Below are positions 34,765 through 45,582 of a DNA stretch of 60,552 nucleotides, piece by piece (the first letter of the stretch is position 1; the number at the start of each line of letters is the position of its first letter). Location of the stretch: the NCBI GenBank assembly GCA_051453625.1, contig JBOZIK010000001.1, forward strand, positions 127,416,650 through 127,477,201, written 5' to 3'. The stretch comes from Welwitschia mirabilis (lineage: Eukaryota > Gnetophyta > Gnetopsida > Welwitschiales). A model generated the notes under the pieces. The model was not told the origin of the DNA and did not search any database. It saw only the letters and a list, made by a program, of their open reading frames with translations. The position numbers and the translations under genes were made by a program.

Positions 34765-36440
34765 GAGAGAGTAGTTGTTGATTAAAGAAAATATCTGAGA
34801 ATTTTTAATCAACTATGAAATAAATCCAAGTATGCACACCTCACATATGCAAAATATTTCAAGAATTAAGCCAAAAGATTTTTCTTCATTTATTGTTTCT
34901 GCATCTAATTTTTTTTAAAAAATTTCTTAAAAGAAAGTTTAGAAGAAAATAGTTTTATTACAATGTCAAATTCTATATAAAAACAAAAATAAGTTGCTTC
35001 GCATAATCCTCCTATTATGATTGAAACCTCTACTATCCTTGTAAATCTTAATGCTAATGTTACTATTAAAGAACTAATTATAAATAAGAAGCATGAAATT
35101 CAAAATCTTTTTGACCTAACTTCTTCTAATGATGTCGAGTTAAAAAATCTAAATACTTATCCTATTTTTAATGGAGAAAATGATGAAGATCCCCTCCAAC
35201 ATATAATTGAAATTAAACAATTAGTGTTTACTTTTGGAAATGGTAAGAAATAAATTAGTAATTATACTTATATAGTTATATTTCCCATCACATTAAAAGG
35301 AAAAGTGAAATTATGGCTAATAACTATTTCACATAAAAGATTAAAAACATGGAATCAAGTTTAAAAAGTCTTTATAAAAAGATTTTATAGGGGAAACAGT
35401 AATAAGAAAAAGAAAGAAATATGTAACAAATTTCCAACAGTAACCCAATGAAGTTTATGCCTCCACTTATCAATAATTTTTCATTGCAATACATTCTAAT
35501 CTAATAGATGCATTTACTCAAGAAGAATTAGTACATTATTTCTATAGTGAACTTCATATCCAAACCAAGAAACTTGTAGATTTCTTATGTGGTTAAAATT
35601 TAATGAATCTCACATTATAAAATGCATGGAGATTCTTGGAAGGAATAGTACAATTAAGTCAAACATGGCCTTAACTAACACCTAAATAAAATTTTCCTGT
35701 AGGTTAAATCATAAAAGATTTTAAAAAAGTAAAACAAGAAAAAGAGGAAGTAAAAACAATAAAATAACCAATGAATGTTATTAAGGATTAGACAAAAACA
35801 TTAGAAACGTACACTTAAATGATTGTAGATGTAAAAGTAATAATTGAAAAAGGTGTGGTTCCAACTTGTGATTTGTGTAAAGACAACTTTCATGTGACTA
35901 AATAAGGTCCTTATTGCTAACTTACAAAGACATGATTTATAAAGATATGTGTCAATTCAACTAAAAGTCTTTAAACTTTAGAAATCAAAATTAAAATTAA
36001 AATTAATTTCAATCTAGGATGAATGGATAACCTAACTTTTAATATTTTAAGAATAAATTCAAGAAATTTTAAACAAATCATCTAAATTTTCAACCATTTA
36101 GAAATAGATTTGAGAATACTAACTTTTAAAGAAACAACTCAAACTTTCAACCAAGTAGCTTAAATTATCAAACAAGTGCATAGAATTCTCAAAATCAAAA
36201 TGATCCACTTAGAAATTCTATTGATGAATTAAGAAAATCTCAAAAGAAAACAAACTAAAACATTGAAAATGTAGTGAATGTTCTTAAATAAACTACGCTT
36301 GAAAATTCAAGATGATAAGGACCACTTGCAACATAAGCTTTACTAAAACTTAATAAAATAAGAAAAAATTGTAAGGTTATGACAAGAAGTAAAAATGAAA
36401 CAACACCTCCTATCCATGAAACTTCAACTTTCTAAAATGA
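34765..36440 (+). pseudogene. Gag of element E
   Basis: N-terminal KYQRE and KENI-EFLIN match A. The open piece 35017-35253 has EIQNLFDL, then ELKNLNTYPIFNGENDEDP, LQHIIEIKQLVF and GNGKK. The capsid part follows with GKVKLWLITISHKRLKTW and QV-KVFIKRFY. The zinc knuckle at about 35866-35907 reads C-x2-C-x4-H-x4-G, with its last Cys lost. The Asn-rich tail has NDPLRNSIDELRKSQKK as in A. Stops at the ends of the open piece and throughout the capsid part inactivate it. Confidence 0.82.
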
Positions 36441-36829
36441 TAAGAATGATGAAGAAGAAGAGGATATTGAAATCTTAGAAAATCATACTTTTCTTCTCAT
36501 TTAAGTGATAATCTTACTAAGAAAAATTCTGCTCAAGATAAAGGAAAGAAACGTATAACCCATTGGCTTGATAGATTAAATACCAATCCTATCTTTGATA
36601 ATTATTTTAATGCCTTAATGCAAAATGTGAGCATAAATTTATTATTTTAAAAAAATTCTTGCAAGAAAATCATAAATATTCTAAGTTGTGAATAGATCTC
36701 ATTAGGAGAAAATAAAAATGAGCCATACATAGTAAATTCTTCCTATTCTCATCTATAACTAACTTAGTTTTATAAAAATTTTTAAAGTTTGAGGATTTAG
36801 AAATGGCAATAGTTAGTATCACATTAGAA

Positions 36830-37155
36830 GAACTTAAAATAATAAATAAGCCTTAATCGATATAGGAGTAAGTGTTAAGATTATAGCTTTAGACATTTGT
36901 CCATAACTTGATTTAAAAAGTAAAATTAAGCCTACACCTATTATCTTAGAATTGGCAAATACATAAGTGAAGAAACCTTTAGGAGTAATAAAATATTTGG
37001 TGATACAAATTGAAGAAGCATTTTATCCAATAGATGTGGTTATGATTATAGTTAAGCATAATGGAGATTATTTAGTGCTTCTAGATAGAGCATTTTGTGC
37101 AATATCTCATTATGTTATTAATACAAGAACTAAAATAATGGAATGTCATTTATAA
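36830..37155 (+). pseudogene. Aspartic protease domain of element E
   Basis: Reads ALIDIGVSVKIIALDIC, KIKPTPIILELAN, KKPLGVIKYLVIQI and FYPIDVVMI, then GDYLVLLDRAF (family form: ALIDTGASVNIISLDIC, then TLKMAN, RPLGVI-DL-IQV, FPVDFVV-D, LLGRPF). The catalytic loop D-T-G-A-S is D-I-G-V-S at 36859-36873, two C-to-T changes away. The open piece starts at 36967 inside the domain. Confidence 0.82.
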
Positions 37156-37779
37156 AATAAAAGTTTATCGTTAGAGTTTTTGATGTTATTAAAAAAACCT
37201 AGGTAATGAATTGGATGTTGAAGGAGAAATTAATCCAACAATATTGTTATAGCATCGTCCACTTGAAGAAAGATTATTAATACTTCATGAACCTATCTTG
37301 TATGATTATCCACTTGAAGTAGAAAACTTGAAAGCATTCGATGATCATAAATTCAACTATGAGCATTTAATAACTAACTATTTTGATCAGAAAACTTAAG
37401 AAATTAAAACTATAACATGTAAAGAAGTCTAACATCTAAAATAAATAATATTTCATATTTTGAGAAAGATCGTCCAACCTAGTCATCCAGATGATAGTCT
37501 AAGATGAAAATCAACTCTGATGAAAAATTAATAAAAACTAAAAATATGAATTTAAATCTAAAACCTTTACCCATTGTATTGAAATATACCTTTTTGTGTG
37601 ATGATCAAAATAAACCATTAATAATTCATGAAAATATTTCCCCTCAACAAGAATAGATTTCAATCTCATTTAAAATTCTAATGCTAATGTATTTTCTTGG
37701 ACTCAAAAAGATATAACTACTATTATAATTTCAATTGTTTAACATAAATCTACCTTGAGGATAATGTAAAACCTATTAG

Positions 37780-38580
37780 GCAACCCCAATGTAGATAAAT
37801 CCAATCCTTAAGCAAGTTGTAAAGGATGAAATCATTAAAACAAGGGATGCTGAAATTATTTATGCCATCTCTAATAGTGAATGGATTAGTTCTTTAATGG
37901 TAGTTCCTAAGAAATATGGGAAGTGAAAAATGTGTATTAACTTTAAAAAGCTAAATGAAGTAATAAAGAAAGACCATTGTCCTTTATCTTTTCTTAACTA
38001 GATATTTGATAGAATCCAAGGACATTCCTTTTATTACTTTCTTGATGGGTATAGTAGTTATAATTAAATTTGTACAGCTAGTGATAATTAAGCTAAAATA
38101 ATTTTCACTTAATCTTTTATAACATTTACCTTTAAACACATGCCTTTTATACTTTGTAATGCCTCTGGTATGTTTCAATATGCAATAATGGGTACTTTTT
38201 TTAATATGTTAGAGGATTAAATTGAAATTTTTATGGATGAATTCTCAATATATAGTGAAAACTTTGAATAAATATCAAAAAGGTTAGAGAAAGTCCTTGA
38301 CAAATGGATTGAGAGTGGCTACATTTGAGTTGGGAGAAGATTTGTTTTTTTCTAGATAATAATTTAATTATCTTATTTTACCACATTTCTAATAAAGGAA
38401 TTAGAAAAAAACCCTAAAAAGGTAAGTATCATTAAAAACCCAACTCCTCTAAAAAATGTAAAAAAAGTTTATGTTTCCTTGGTGATTATGATTTTTATTA
38501 TAATTTTATTTAGAATTATGCTAAGATTTGCAAATCCCTTTTTTGTTACTTGAAAAAGAAGCTAAATTTCAATGGAATAA
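37780..38580 (+). pseudogene. Reverse transcriptase of element E
   Basis: QVVKDEIIKTRDAEIIYAI (family form: VVK-EI-KLLDAGIIYPI), SEWISSLMVVPKK, then MCINFKKLNEVIKKDHCPLSFLN, GHSFYYFLDGYSSYN, FTFKHMPFILCNASGMFQ and EIFMDEFSIYSE. The active-site box is F-M-D-E at 38230-38241: the second Asp is Glu, a change expected to cripple catalysis. Stops stand at Gln positions (after SFLN, SSYN, SDN and NFE) and at the Trp of GKW (37926), fitting deamination on both strands. Downstream KNPTPLKNV (family form: P-PT-VK-VRSFLG) is also seen. Confidence 0.87.
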
Positions 38581-38639
38581 ATCTTATTATATTTCTTTTG
38601 AAACACTTAAAGATAAAATATCTTTCATGCCTATTATAA

Positions 38640-39000
38640 CAGGACCTAATTAGAATAAAGATTTTGAGTTAATTTGTGATGTTAGTAATATTGCAGTGGG
38701 TGGGATTCTTGGATAAAAGTATGAAAATGATTTTAAAGTTATATCTTATCATAGAAAAAATTTTCCTAAAGCTCAATTAAATTAAATTACTATTAAGAAA
38801 GAATTGTTAACCATAATCTTTTACCTTGATACCCTTAGACACTATTTTTAGGCTTTCATACAGATGTTTATATTGATCATGCAACTATTATATACCTCAT
38901 GACTAAGAAATATTCTAGTGGTAGACTCATTTAATGAATTATCCTCATGTAATAATTTAATCTTACCATCATTGATAAAGCAAGAAAACATAATAATATA
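38640..39000 (+). pseudogene. RNase H of element E
   Basis: NKDFELICDVSNIAVGGILG (family form: FEL-CDASDYAVGAVLGQ), KYENDFKVISYH-KNFPKAQLN, then ITIKKELLTIIFYLDTLRHYF (family form: YTTTEKELLAVVFA-DKFR-YL). One frameshift follows at about 38850; past it, HATIIYLMTKKYSSGRLI is still legible. It would degrade the RNA strand of the hybrid; inactive. Confidence 0.82.
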
Positions 39001-39269
39001 GAAGATCATTTATTACATCTTTCTTCTTCTCTTAATAATTGTATGATTAATGATTCTTTTCTAGATGAATAAATTTTTATCATATCTTCTACTCATCGTC
39101 CTCCTTGGTATGCCAACATAGTTAATTATCTTATTATCATGAAAACACCACAACATTAGAGTCATAATTAAAGAAAACCATTTCCCCATAAAATAAGTGA
39201 TTATGAATGGATAAAGCTATATATTTACCATATGGTACAAAGATCAAATCATAAGAAAATGTGTGCCTA

Positions 39270-40345
39270 AATGGGAAAAATCAAACATATTTTATCTTTA
39301 CCATGGTGGTGTTTGTGGAGGTCATTTTAGTGGATTGAAAATAACAATTAGAATTCTTTACTCTAGTTTTTATTGGTCTAGGCTTTGTTAGAACTCTTTT
39401 AATTTTTCTAGAAGGTGTGATGATTGTCAATGTTATGGTAGACTTATTTATTCTCATGATATGCCCTTAAATCCATTATTAAATTTAAATATTTTGATTG
39501 TTGTGGAATTAATTTTATAGGCTCTATTAACCCACCTTCTAATGATAAGAATATATTTTAATGAATATCAATTATAGTACTAAATGAGTTAAAGCTATTT
39601 CTACTTTTACGAATGATACCTAAACTATTAGTACATTTGTTAAAACTCATATTTTTCAATATTTTAGTTTTCTTTAAATTATCATTAGTGATTATATTAA
39701 TTAAATTTTTAGGAAATGTCTTTTATCCATTAGAATTGAATATAGAGTAGCTTATACTTATCATCCAAAAATTAGTGGTCAAGCTGAAAATGCAAATAGA
39801 GAAATTTAAAAGATGTTTTAAAAACTTTTCTCTATTAATAAGAAATCTTGGTCTTCTAGACTTTATTATCTTATTTTAGCTTACTATACTACTTAGCATA
39901 ATTTTCTTAACTATTTTTATCTTATGAACTTTTATATAGAAATGTTTATATTTTACCAATTGATGTGTGCTATCACTCTTATTATTCTTTCCATTAACTT
40001 AACCTTGTAAACCTTCATTAAAATCTTTAAAATATATTAATCCAAGTTAATCACTTAGATAAAAAATGTACTCATGCTTTACATCATTAACTCATTTACA
40101 TATCCTAAGCTAATTTCAAATATAATAGAAATCTACTTCATAAAATCTTTTGTAGTAGAGTACATCTTTTACATAAGAAATTAACCTCTAAATGGTTAGG
40201 CCCTTATCTCATAGAGAAAGTATATTATAATGGCTCCATTGAGATTTTTGATGTAGATACTAAGAAGATTTAGAAAGTTAATGGACATCGATTGAAACTA
40301 TATGAATAACCTTTTGATGTAATCTTGAACATGATAGAAGCAATT
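39270..40345 (+). pseudogene. Integrase of element E
   Basis: Zinc finger: YHGGVCGGHFSG-KITIRIL, FYWSRLC and CDDCQCYGRL---HDMPLNP. In the core the first Asp appears as Asn (GINFIGSINPPSNDK for GIDFIGPI). The last catalytic segment reads TYHPKISGQAENANREI with its Glu intact. The C-terminus ends WKVNGHRLKLYE-PFDVI (about 40273-40320), the usual VNGHRLK close of Tat/Athila Pol. Stops and frameshifts are frequent. Confidence 0.82.
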
Positions 40346-42680
40346 GTTTTAAAGGTTCTCCTCAATCGGGAGAACTCCTTTTCTACAATCTTCTAAATTT
40401 TCTCTTAGCCTATTCCTTTGATGGATGTTATGATATTACTTGATTATCTTTAACTTGACTTATCTCTTTGCTTTATGATGTTTTCATAACTAGTATTTAT
40501 ACTTGAGCATTTTTACAATGATAAGATTATATTCACCAAATATTAATACATTTACAGGTCTATGATTCACTTTGAAGGAAGATGCCTTGGTTCTTATGCT
40601 TTTTTTCCCTCAATGGTATAAGATCTTTGGTTTTTTAGTTATGTTGTCTTCTATTTTTTATCTCACTCTTTTACCTTCATCTTTTTATGTGTATGATCAT
40701 GTGGGAGTTATTTGTGTAAGGGAAAAAAGAAGAAAAAAAGAGAAAATAATGACCATAATCTACTGTATCCATACTCAAATACATGATCATCATTATGTCC
40801 TATTATACCAAAGTAAATTTTTTAAAAGGAATCTTTGATAGTGTTGGTAGCTGTAGAAACTCTATTGGAGAGTTAGTTAATCATGCTTCATAAGCCCTTG
40901 CTTCTCTGACTATGGTTGCACTCCCCTCATTATGAAAAGTAGTAATAAAAATTTGAGGTTATAGGACCAGTGGTGTTTCTAGCATTGTTAGAGGCATTAC
41001 TTATTTTCTAGACTCTTAGTATTCCCACATGATCATTTTACTTTTAAAACTTTAACTATGTTTTAAGGTGTGAGTAGTTAAGTTCACTTTTGAGTAGCTT
41101 CTGATCTTATCATTTATTGTTTTAATTACTTGATCTTTGGTGTTATCATAATCACTACCTTTTTGGATGGAACTTTATGGAGTTGATACATCTTATCATG
41201 CATCTTTATTCAAGTATCATTATGATGTCTTGTAAGGGGGTTTGTTAGGTTAGAATTTAGGGTAGGTATACCATATTCTTCATGGTCCTATCATTAATTT
41301 TTATTTTGTGTTTTCTTTAATTCTTGAGTTTATTATTTCAAAGTCATTTTAGTACTTTTTCATCATGATTTAGGACCTTATCATTGAGATTTTTCTTATT
41401 GTTATTCATGTTATTTTTATCAATTAAAGTTTACTTTCTTTTAATATTATTTTCATGATTATCTCTTATACTTTTGTAATTTTCTTTATGGTTTTTCTAT
41501 TATTGCTTTAAGTCCTTTGGAGTTATACATATTTTCATGATTATTTTTTAGGTCATCCATATTTGTTTAGCTTCTTTATCAAGCTTCCTCCTACTTAGTG
41601 TATTTTCATTATTCTAGTTTTTAAATTTTTTGTGTCTTCCTCATTCTATATCCTCATTTCATCATGGTTCTTCATTGTTCTCTATTTTTTATATTTTCTC
41701 ATAAACATTGATACCTTCACGTTAGCTGACATTTCTTTTTTTTGAACTTTTTCAAATTTCTATCATCTACTAGGTCATTTAGATGATATGGCAGATGATA
41801 GTTGAGGTTTTTCTAAGAGTCATCCTAGGGATATAGTCTAGACAACATAACCAGATGATAATGCAATAAAATTATGGCCATGATTCTTTTCTCTTATTTT
41901 TCTTTATTTTCTATTAATTTTGTTTATTTTGTCAAGAAATAACTATTTCTATAATATCTACTATTGTTTTGGAACTTTCTCTTATGAGATTAGTGCCTTG
42001 GATTATGAATTTTAAACAAATTTTTCCAAATGAGCAATGTTTTTCTTTAGGTCATTATTTTCATTTTTTTCTCCTATTTTAGAGCCTTTTAGATGTAGTT
42101 TTCATGTATATCATTCAAGGTTTTATGTTTTTGATTAAGTATTTATGAATCTGATCTTTATCATGTATTTTGTGAGTTAGTTAAAATTCTATATTTTATG
42201 AGGTAGAATTAGATTTTTTAACTTTAATCCTCATTTTCTTAAAAATTGTAGGTAAAAAATTTAGTGGTCCTTTAGAGAAATTTGATCAGTATGATGAGCT
42301 CTACTATTCTATGGAATTTGATTTTTAATTTGAGCACTTTTATTTTTTACCTTATGTAGGATACACTAGTTTTACACATTTCAACTTTTTTTTATTTTAC
42401 ATTTTTATTCACATGATTAGGCAATATAATATGTATTGGTACTCTTAAAGAGGAGGGAAGAAGGACATATTTTCATGATTTTTACACATTAAAAATCAAT
42501 TTATAGGATCATTTCAATATTTTACATGATACATTTTAGCTATCTTCACTTGATCTCATGTGATGTATTTTGCATTTAATACTAATTAGGTCATGTACAT
42601 GTTAAGTGAAATAGACTAAGTCTTAGGCTAAGGTAGTAGAATGAACTCATTAGTACCACCAAAGGTTAAGTAGAAAGAAT
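40346..42680. other. Post-Pol region of element E, non-coding
   Basis: T-rich on the plus strand. The 88-codon frame 40572-40838 has no recognisable motif. It contains a decayed hairpin module at 41772-41801. Nothing else is identified. Confidence 0.5.
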
Positions 42681-43515
42681 TAGTCCATCCTCCATCTTGC
42701 TAGGCTCAATCTCTCTCCGTTTAGACAGTGTTGTACTTACAGAATAGCATCAGACATACCAGCTGACTTGATTACTAATAGGTGGGAATTTTTGATGACA
42801 TAATTATTACTTGCCTGTAATATTCTCTATAGATAGTTGTTTCATAACATTATCTCTTCCTTTTATAATAGTTATGTCATGGTCACTCATCTTTAGATGC
42901 TGGTAATATTTAGATAGAGAGAGCAAATGGATTTATTGACATTTATTTAGAGGAACTCAGGAATATGATTATGACAAAATAGTTATAGACTTTGGGATAT
43001 TCTTTTCTTATCTTAGCTATGTTTAAATGATTTGGTATACTTGAGCATATGGGTGAGTAGAAACTGACACATCTTTAGACTTTAGCTCGTTACCTATAAG
43101 ACATAAAGATTCAGATACTACGAGAGGCAGAGAGACCTTAGGTATAAAGACATGTGATTGACATCATTATTGAGTAGATTCAATCTTTCCTAGTAGATAT
43201 GGCATAAAGCATTAGAGAGATAGTAAAATGAAGCATTTTTACACTTGAGTCTACACTTGAACAGAGGATATTTATGGTTAAGAGGAGAGTACAACACACT
43301 GAGAAGTAGTTAAATAATATGTGTCAGTACATATTACATATTAAGCATGATGTGATAGCTGATATTCTAAAGGCAGTCCGAGCATAGGGAGATAAGATGG
43401 CACACTCCATTATGACATTACTTGAACATCATTTTCCTATAGATTTGAAGAACTCTCCTTCTTATCTACCTGCACTTGAGCCTATTGCGTATTAGGGATT
43501 CAATTTGTCATGATG
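42680..43515 (+). pseudogene. Decayed extra ORF downstream of Pol in element E
   Basis: A different, less AT-rich texture. Across one frame it reads IPADLITNRWEFLMT and LLLACNIL, then YVMVTHL-MLVIFR-RE, with stops mostly where Gln or Trp would fit. Plant Tat/Athila-like elements often carry an additional ORF here (env-like or of unknown role). I cannot assign this one. It would be worth translating after reverting TAA/TAG to Gln. Confidence 0.4.
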
Positions 43516-44045
43516 AGGGGAGTGATTTATTGTATTATGTATCTTTCCTATGTGGATTATATAAAAATCAAGATTTTTATAGATGTCTTATTTTCTAAGT
43601 ATCATCATAATGTCCATTTTTATTATTGAGATATTATACACATCTTTTACATATTATTTTTGACATTTTACAATGAAGACTTTCATATGTTATACATGAT
43701 TATTTTTCATTATCTACTGTACATTTGAATGAGGGCCTATTAATATTAATGCATTTTAGTATTTATCTTTTTGAAAAGATTTTTTGTAGGATTTTTTTTT
43801 TAAAAAATAATTTTGTAGCCTGTCATCCCCTTCATTGTCTAAATAATCACCATAACAATAGTACAGCCACTTATACTACATAAGTAAAACATTCAGTTAT
43901 CTATTTTTGAAATTCTTGTTTTGCATTTAGAGATTCTTGAGATAATTTTTGAGTTTATTTCATAGTTTCCTAGTTGATTTATCTTTAATTAATCTGGCTC
44001 ACAATTATGGTTATTTACCTAGTTTTGTTAAATACTAACAAGGCT

Positions 44046-44059
44046 AAGTAGGGGAACTA
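44046..44059 (+). other. Polypurine tract of element E
   Basis: AAGTAGGGGAACTA directly before the 3' LTR. The F copy has AAGCAGGGGGATA in the same place. Confidence 0.8.
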
Positions 44060-45242
44060 TGTTGTACTACCAAATTGTATATATTTCATAGGATATTGTG
44101 AGTAGTTTTATAGGATATTCAACATGTTTATGATGAGTTTCAATAATAATGAAGGGCCAAGGAAAATATCATAAAAACATGTAATCTTCATTACATTTAG
44201 TAGAATTTTAGACAAAAAATAATACTTCTTATCTAAAAAATCAATTCTACAAATAAAGAAGCTAATCTAAGATAATAAATACCTTTATAAAGTTCACCAT
44301 CCACCTTATCATCTAAGCAATACAAATGACAAAAGTACTCATGCTAACTAGGATACTTACTGAACTAATCTGACAGTTGATTTGGACTCTATATGATATG
44401 ACATCATCTTTTGTGATGTCTGGACAGCTAGTAAGATGATACCTAAAAATAATGCTTTCCCAAACTTTATCAAAAATTTTTAATGTGTCTTGCATCTTGT
44501 TTTATGGCTATTAGGATTTTACCACATCTGTTAATATTTATGGTTTTTATAGTTAGTTATTATAATAAATACCTCTTTTATCCTCAACTCCAACTTTATC
44601 TTCTTTAGTATTGAAAATTCTTATGATAGATGATTGAAGGAAAGGATATCCATTCCTAATTGTTATTGAAAGATGTCTCTTTTGGTATTAGGTTATGTAT
44701 CCTTTATTGAGGTTCTACTACTTTGTAATGTAGATGTTGGTTTAACTTAATCAAAACGTTTTTTTTTTCTTTCATATCAGTTGTTATGTACCTCTCTGTT
44801 ATGGTTTATGTTACTTATGATTTTGTAATAGCTTCATCTATGATATATATCACAAGCACAACCTTTGTTAATATTGATATTGTTAGTTTATATGCATTGC
44901 ATTTCATTTCCAAGATTAACTTTGTATGATTTTCATATTTTGTTTGGTATTCCTGATATACTAGATTGATCTTGGTCTAGTAACAGCTTTTCTTAATTGA
45001 TCTAGGTTATATAAGGCTGATATTCATAATAAGCTAACTTATTAATTAAATAGATGTTGCATTTAGAATATAATTTGCATCCCATTTTGCATAGTGTGGT
45101 ATTTGCATTATTACTTTGCATTGGTATTATTCTACTTAGAGATTATTTAAGTATTTCCTTTTGAAATTAATTCTCTTTTTTCTCATCTATGTCTTTGATG
45201 AAATTATGACATTTNNNNNNNNNNNNNNNNNNNNNNNNNNNN

Positions 45243-45325
<83 letters not shown>

Positions 45326-45582
45326 TAGTAAATTTTAGAAATGGTTTAAGGAAGTTACATTTGTAGGAATTAATAGATCAGCCTCTTTGTTTGCAGGATT
45401 AGTGCTTCAGATAGGAAGTATTATATTTTGTTTAAATTACTGTAAAATGTAATTAGGATTGCATGCTTTTATGATATTGAACTTACCTCTCCATTATCAT
45501 CAAAACGCAGCATAAACCTATCGAATGTCTTGCAAACTACTCAAAATACCCTATTAAATACATATAATTTAGTAGTGTAACA
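44060..45582 (+). repeat. 3' LTR of element E, with gap 45215-45242
   Basis: 1523 bp, from TGTTGTACTACC to GTGTAACA. The middle (about 44560-44760) matches the LTR of G at 59230-59410 (shared TTGTAATGTAGATG against TTGTAACTAGATGAATG). One decayed hairpin module lies at 44413-44442. It holds the (CA)n microsatellite and ends inside array D. Confidence 0.82.
45243..45325. repeat. (TA)n(CA)n(TA)n microsatellite
   Basis: About 35 CA units flanked by short TA runs, next to the 28-N gap. Confidence 0.97.

Larger units (their letters stand above)
34273..45582 (+). mobile_element. Element E: Ty3/gypsy (tRNA-Asp, Tat/Athila-like), plus strand
   Basis: 11.3 kb bounded by TG and CA, with near-matching target duplications, inside the middle LTR of array D. 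Order: 30-bp remnant of the 5' LTR, PBS, leader, gag, protease, RT, RNase H, integrase, a 3.7-kb region with a decayed extra ORF, polypurine tract and a full 1523-bp 3' LTR. It is the same family as A, F and G. All frames are broken. After it ends, the LTR of D resumes at TTATGCTATTTAG. Confidence 0.85.

Noticed and set aside
40572-40838. 88-codon ORF in the post-Pol region of E
   Set aside because: Hydrophobic, T-rich translation with no motif; not positioned like a known element gene.
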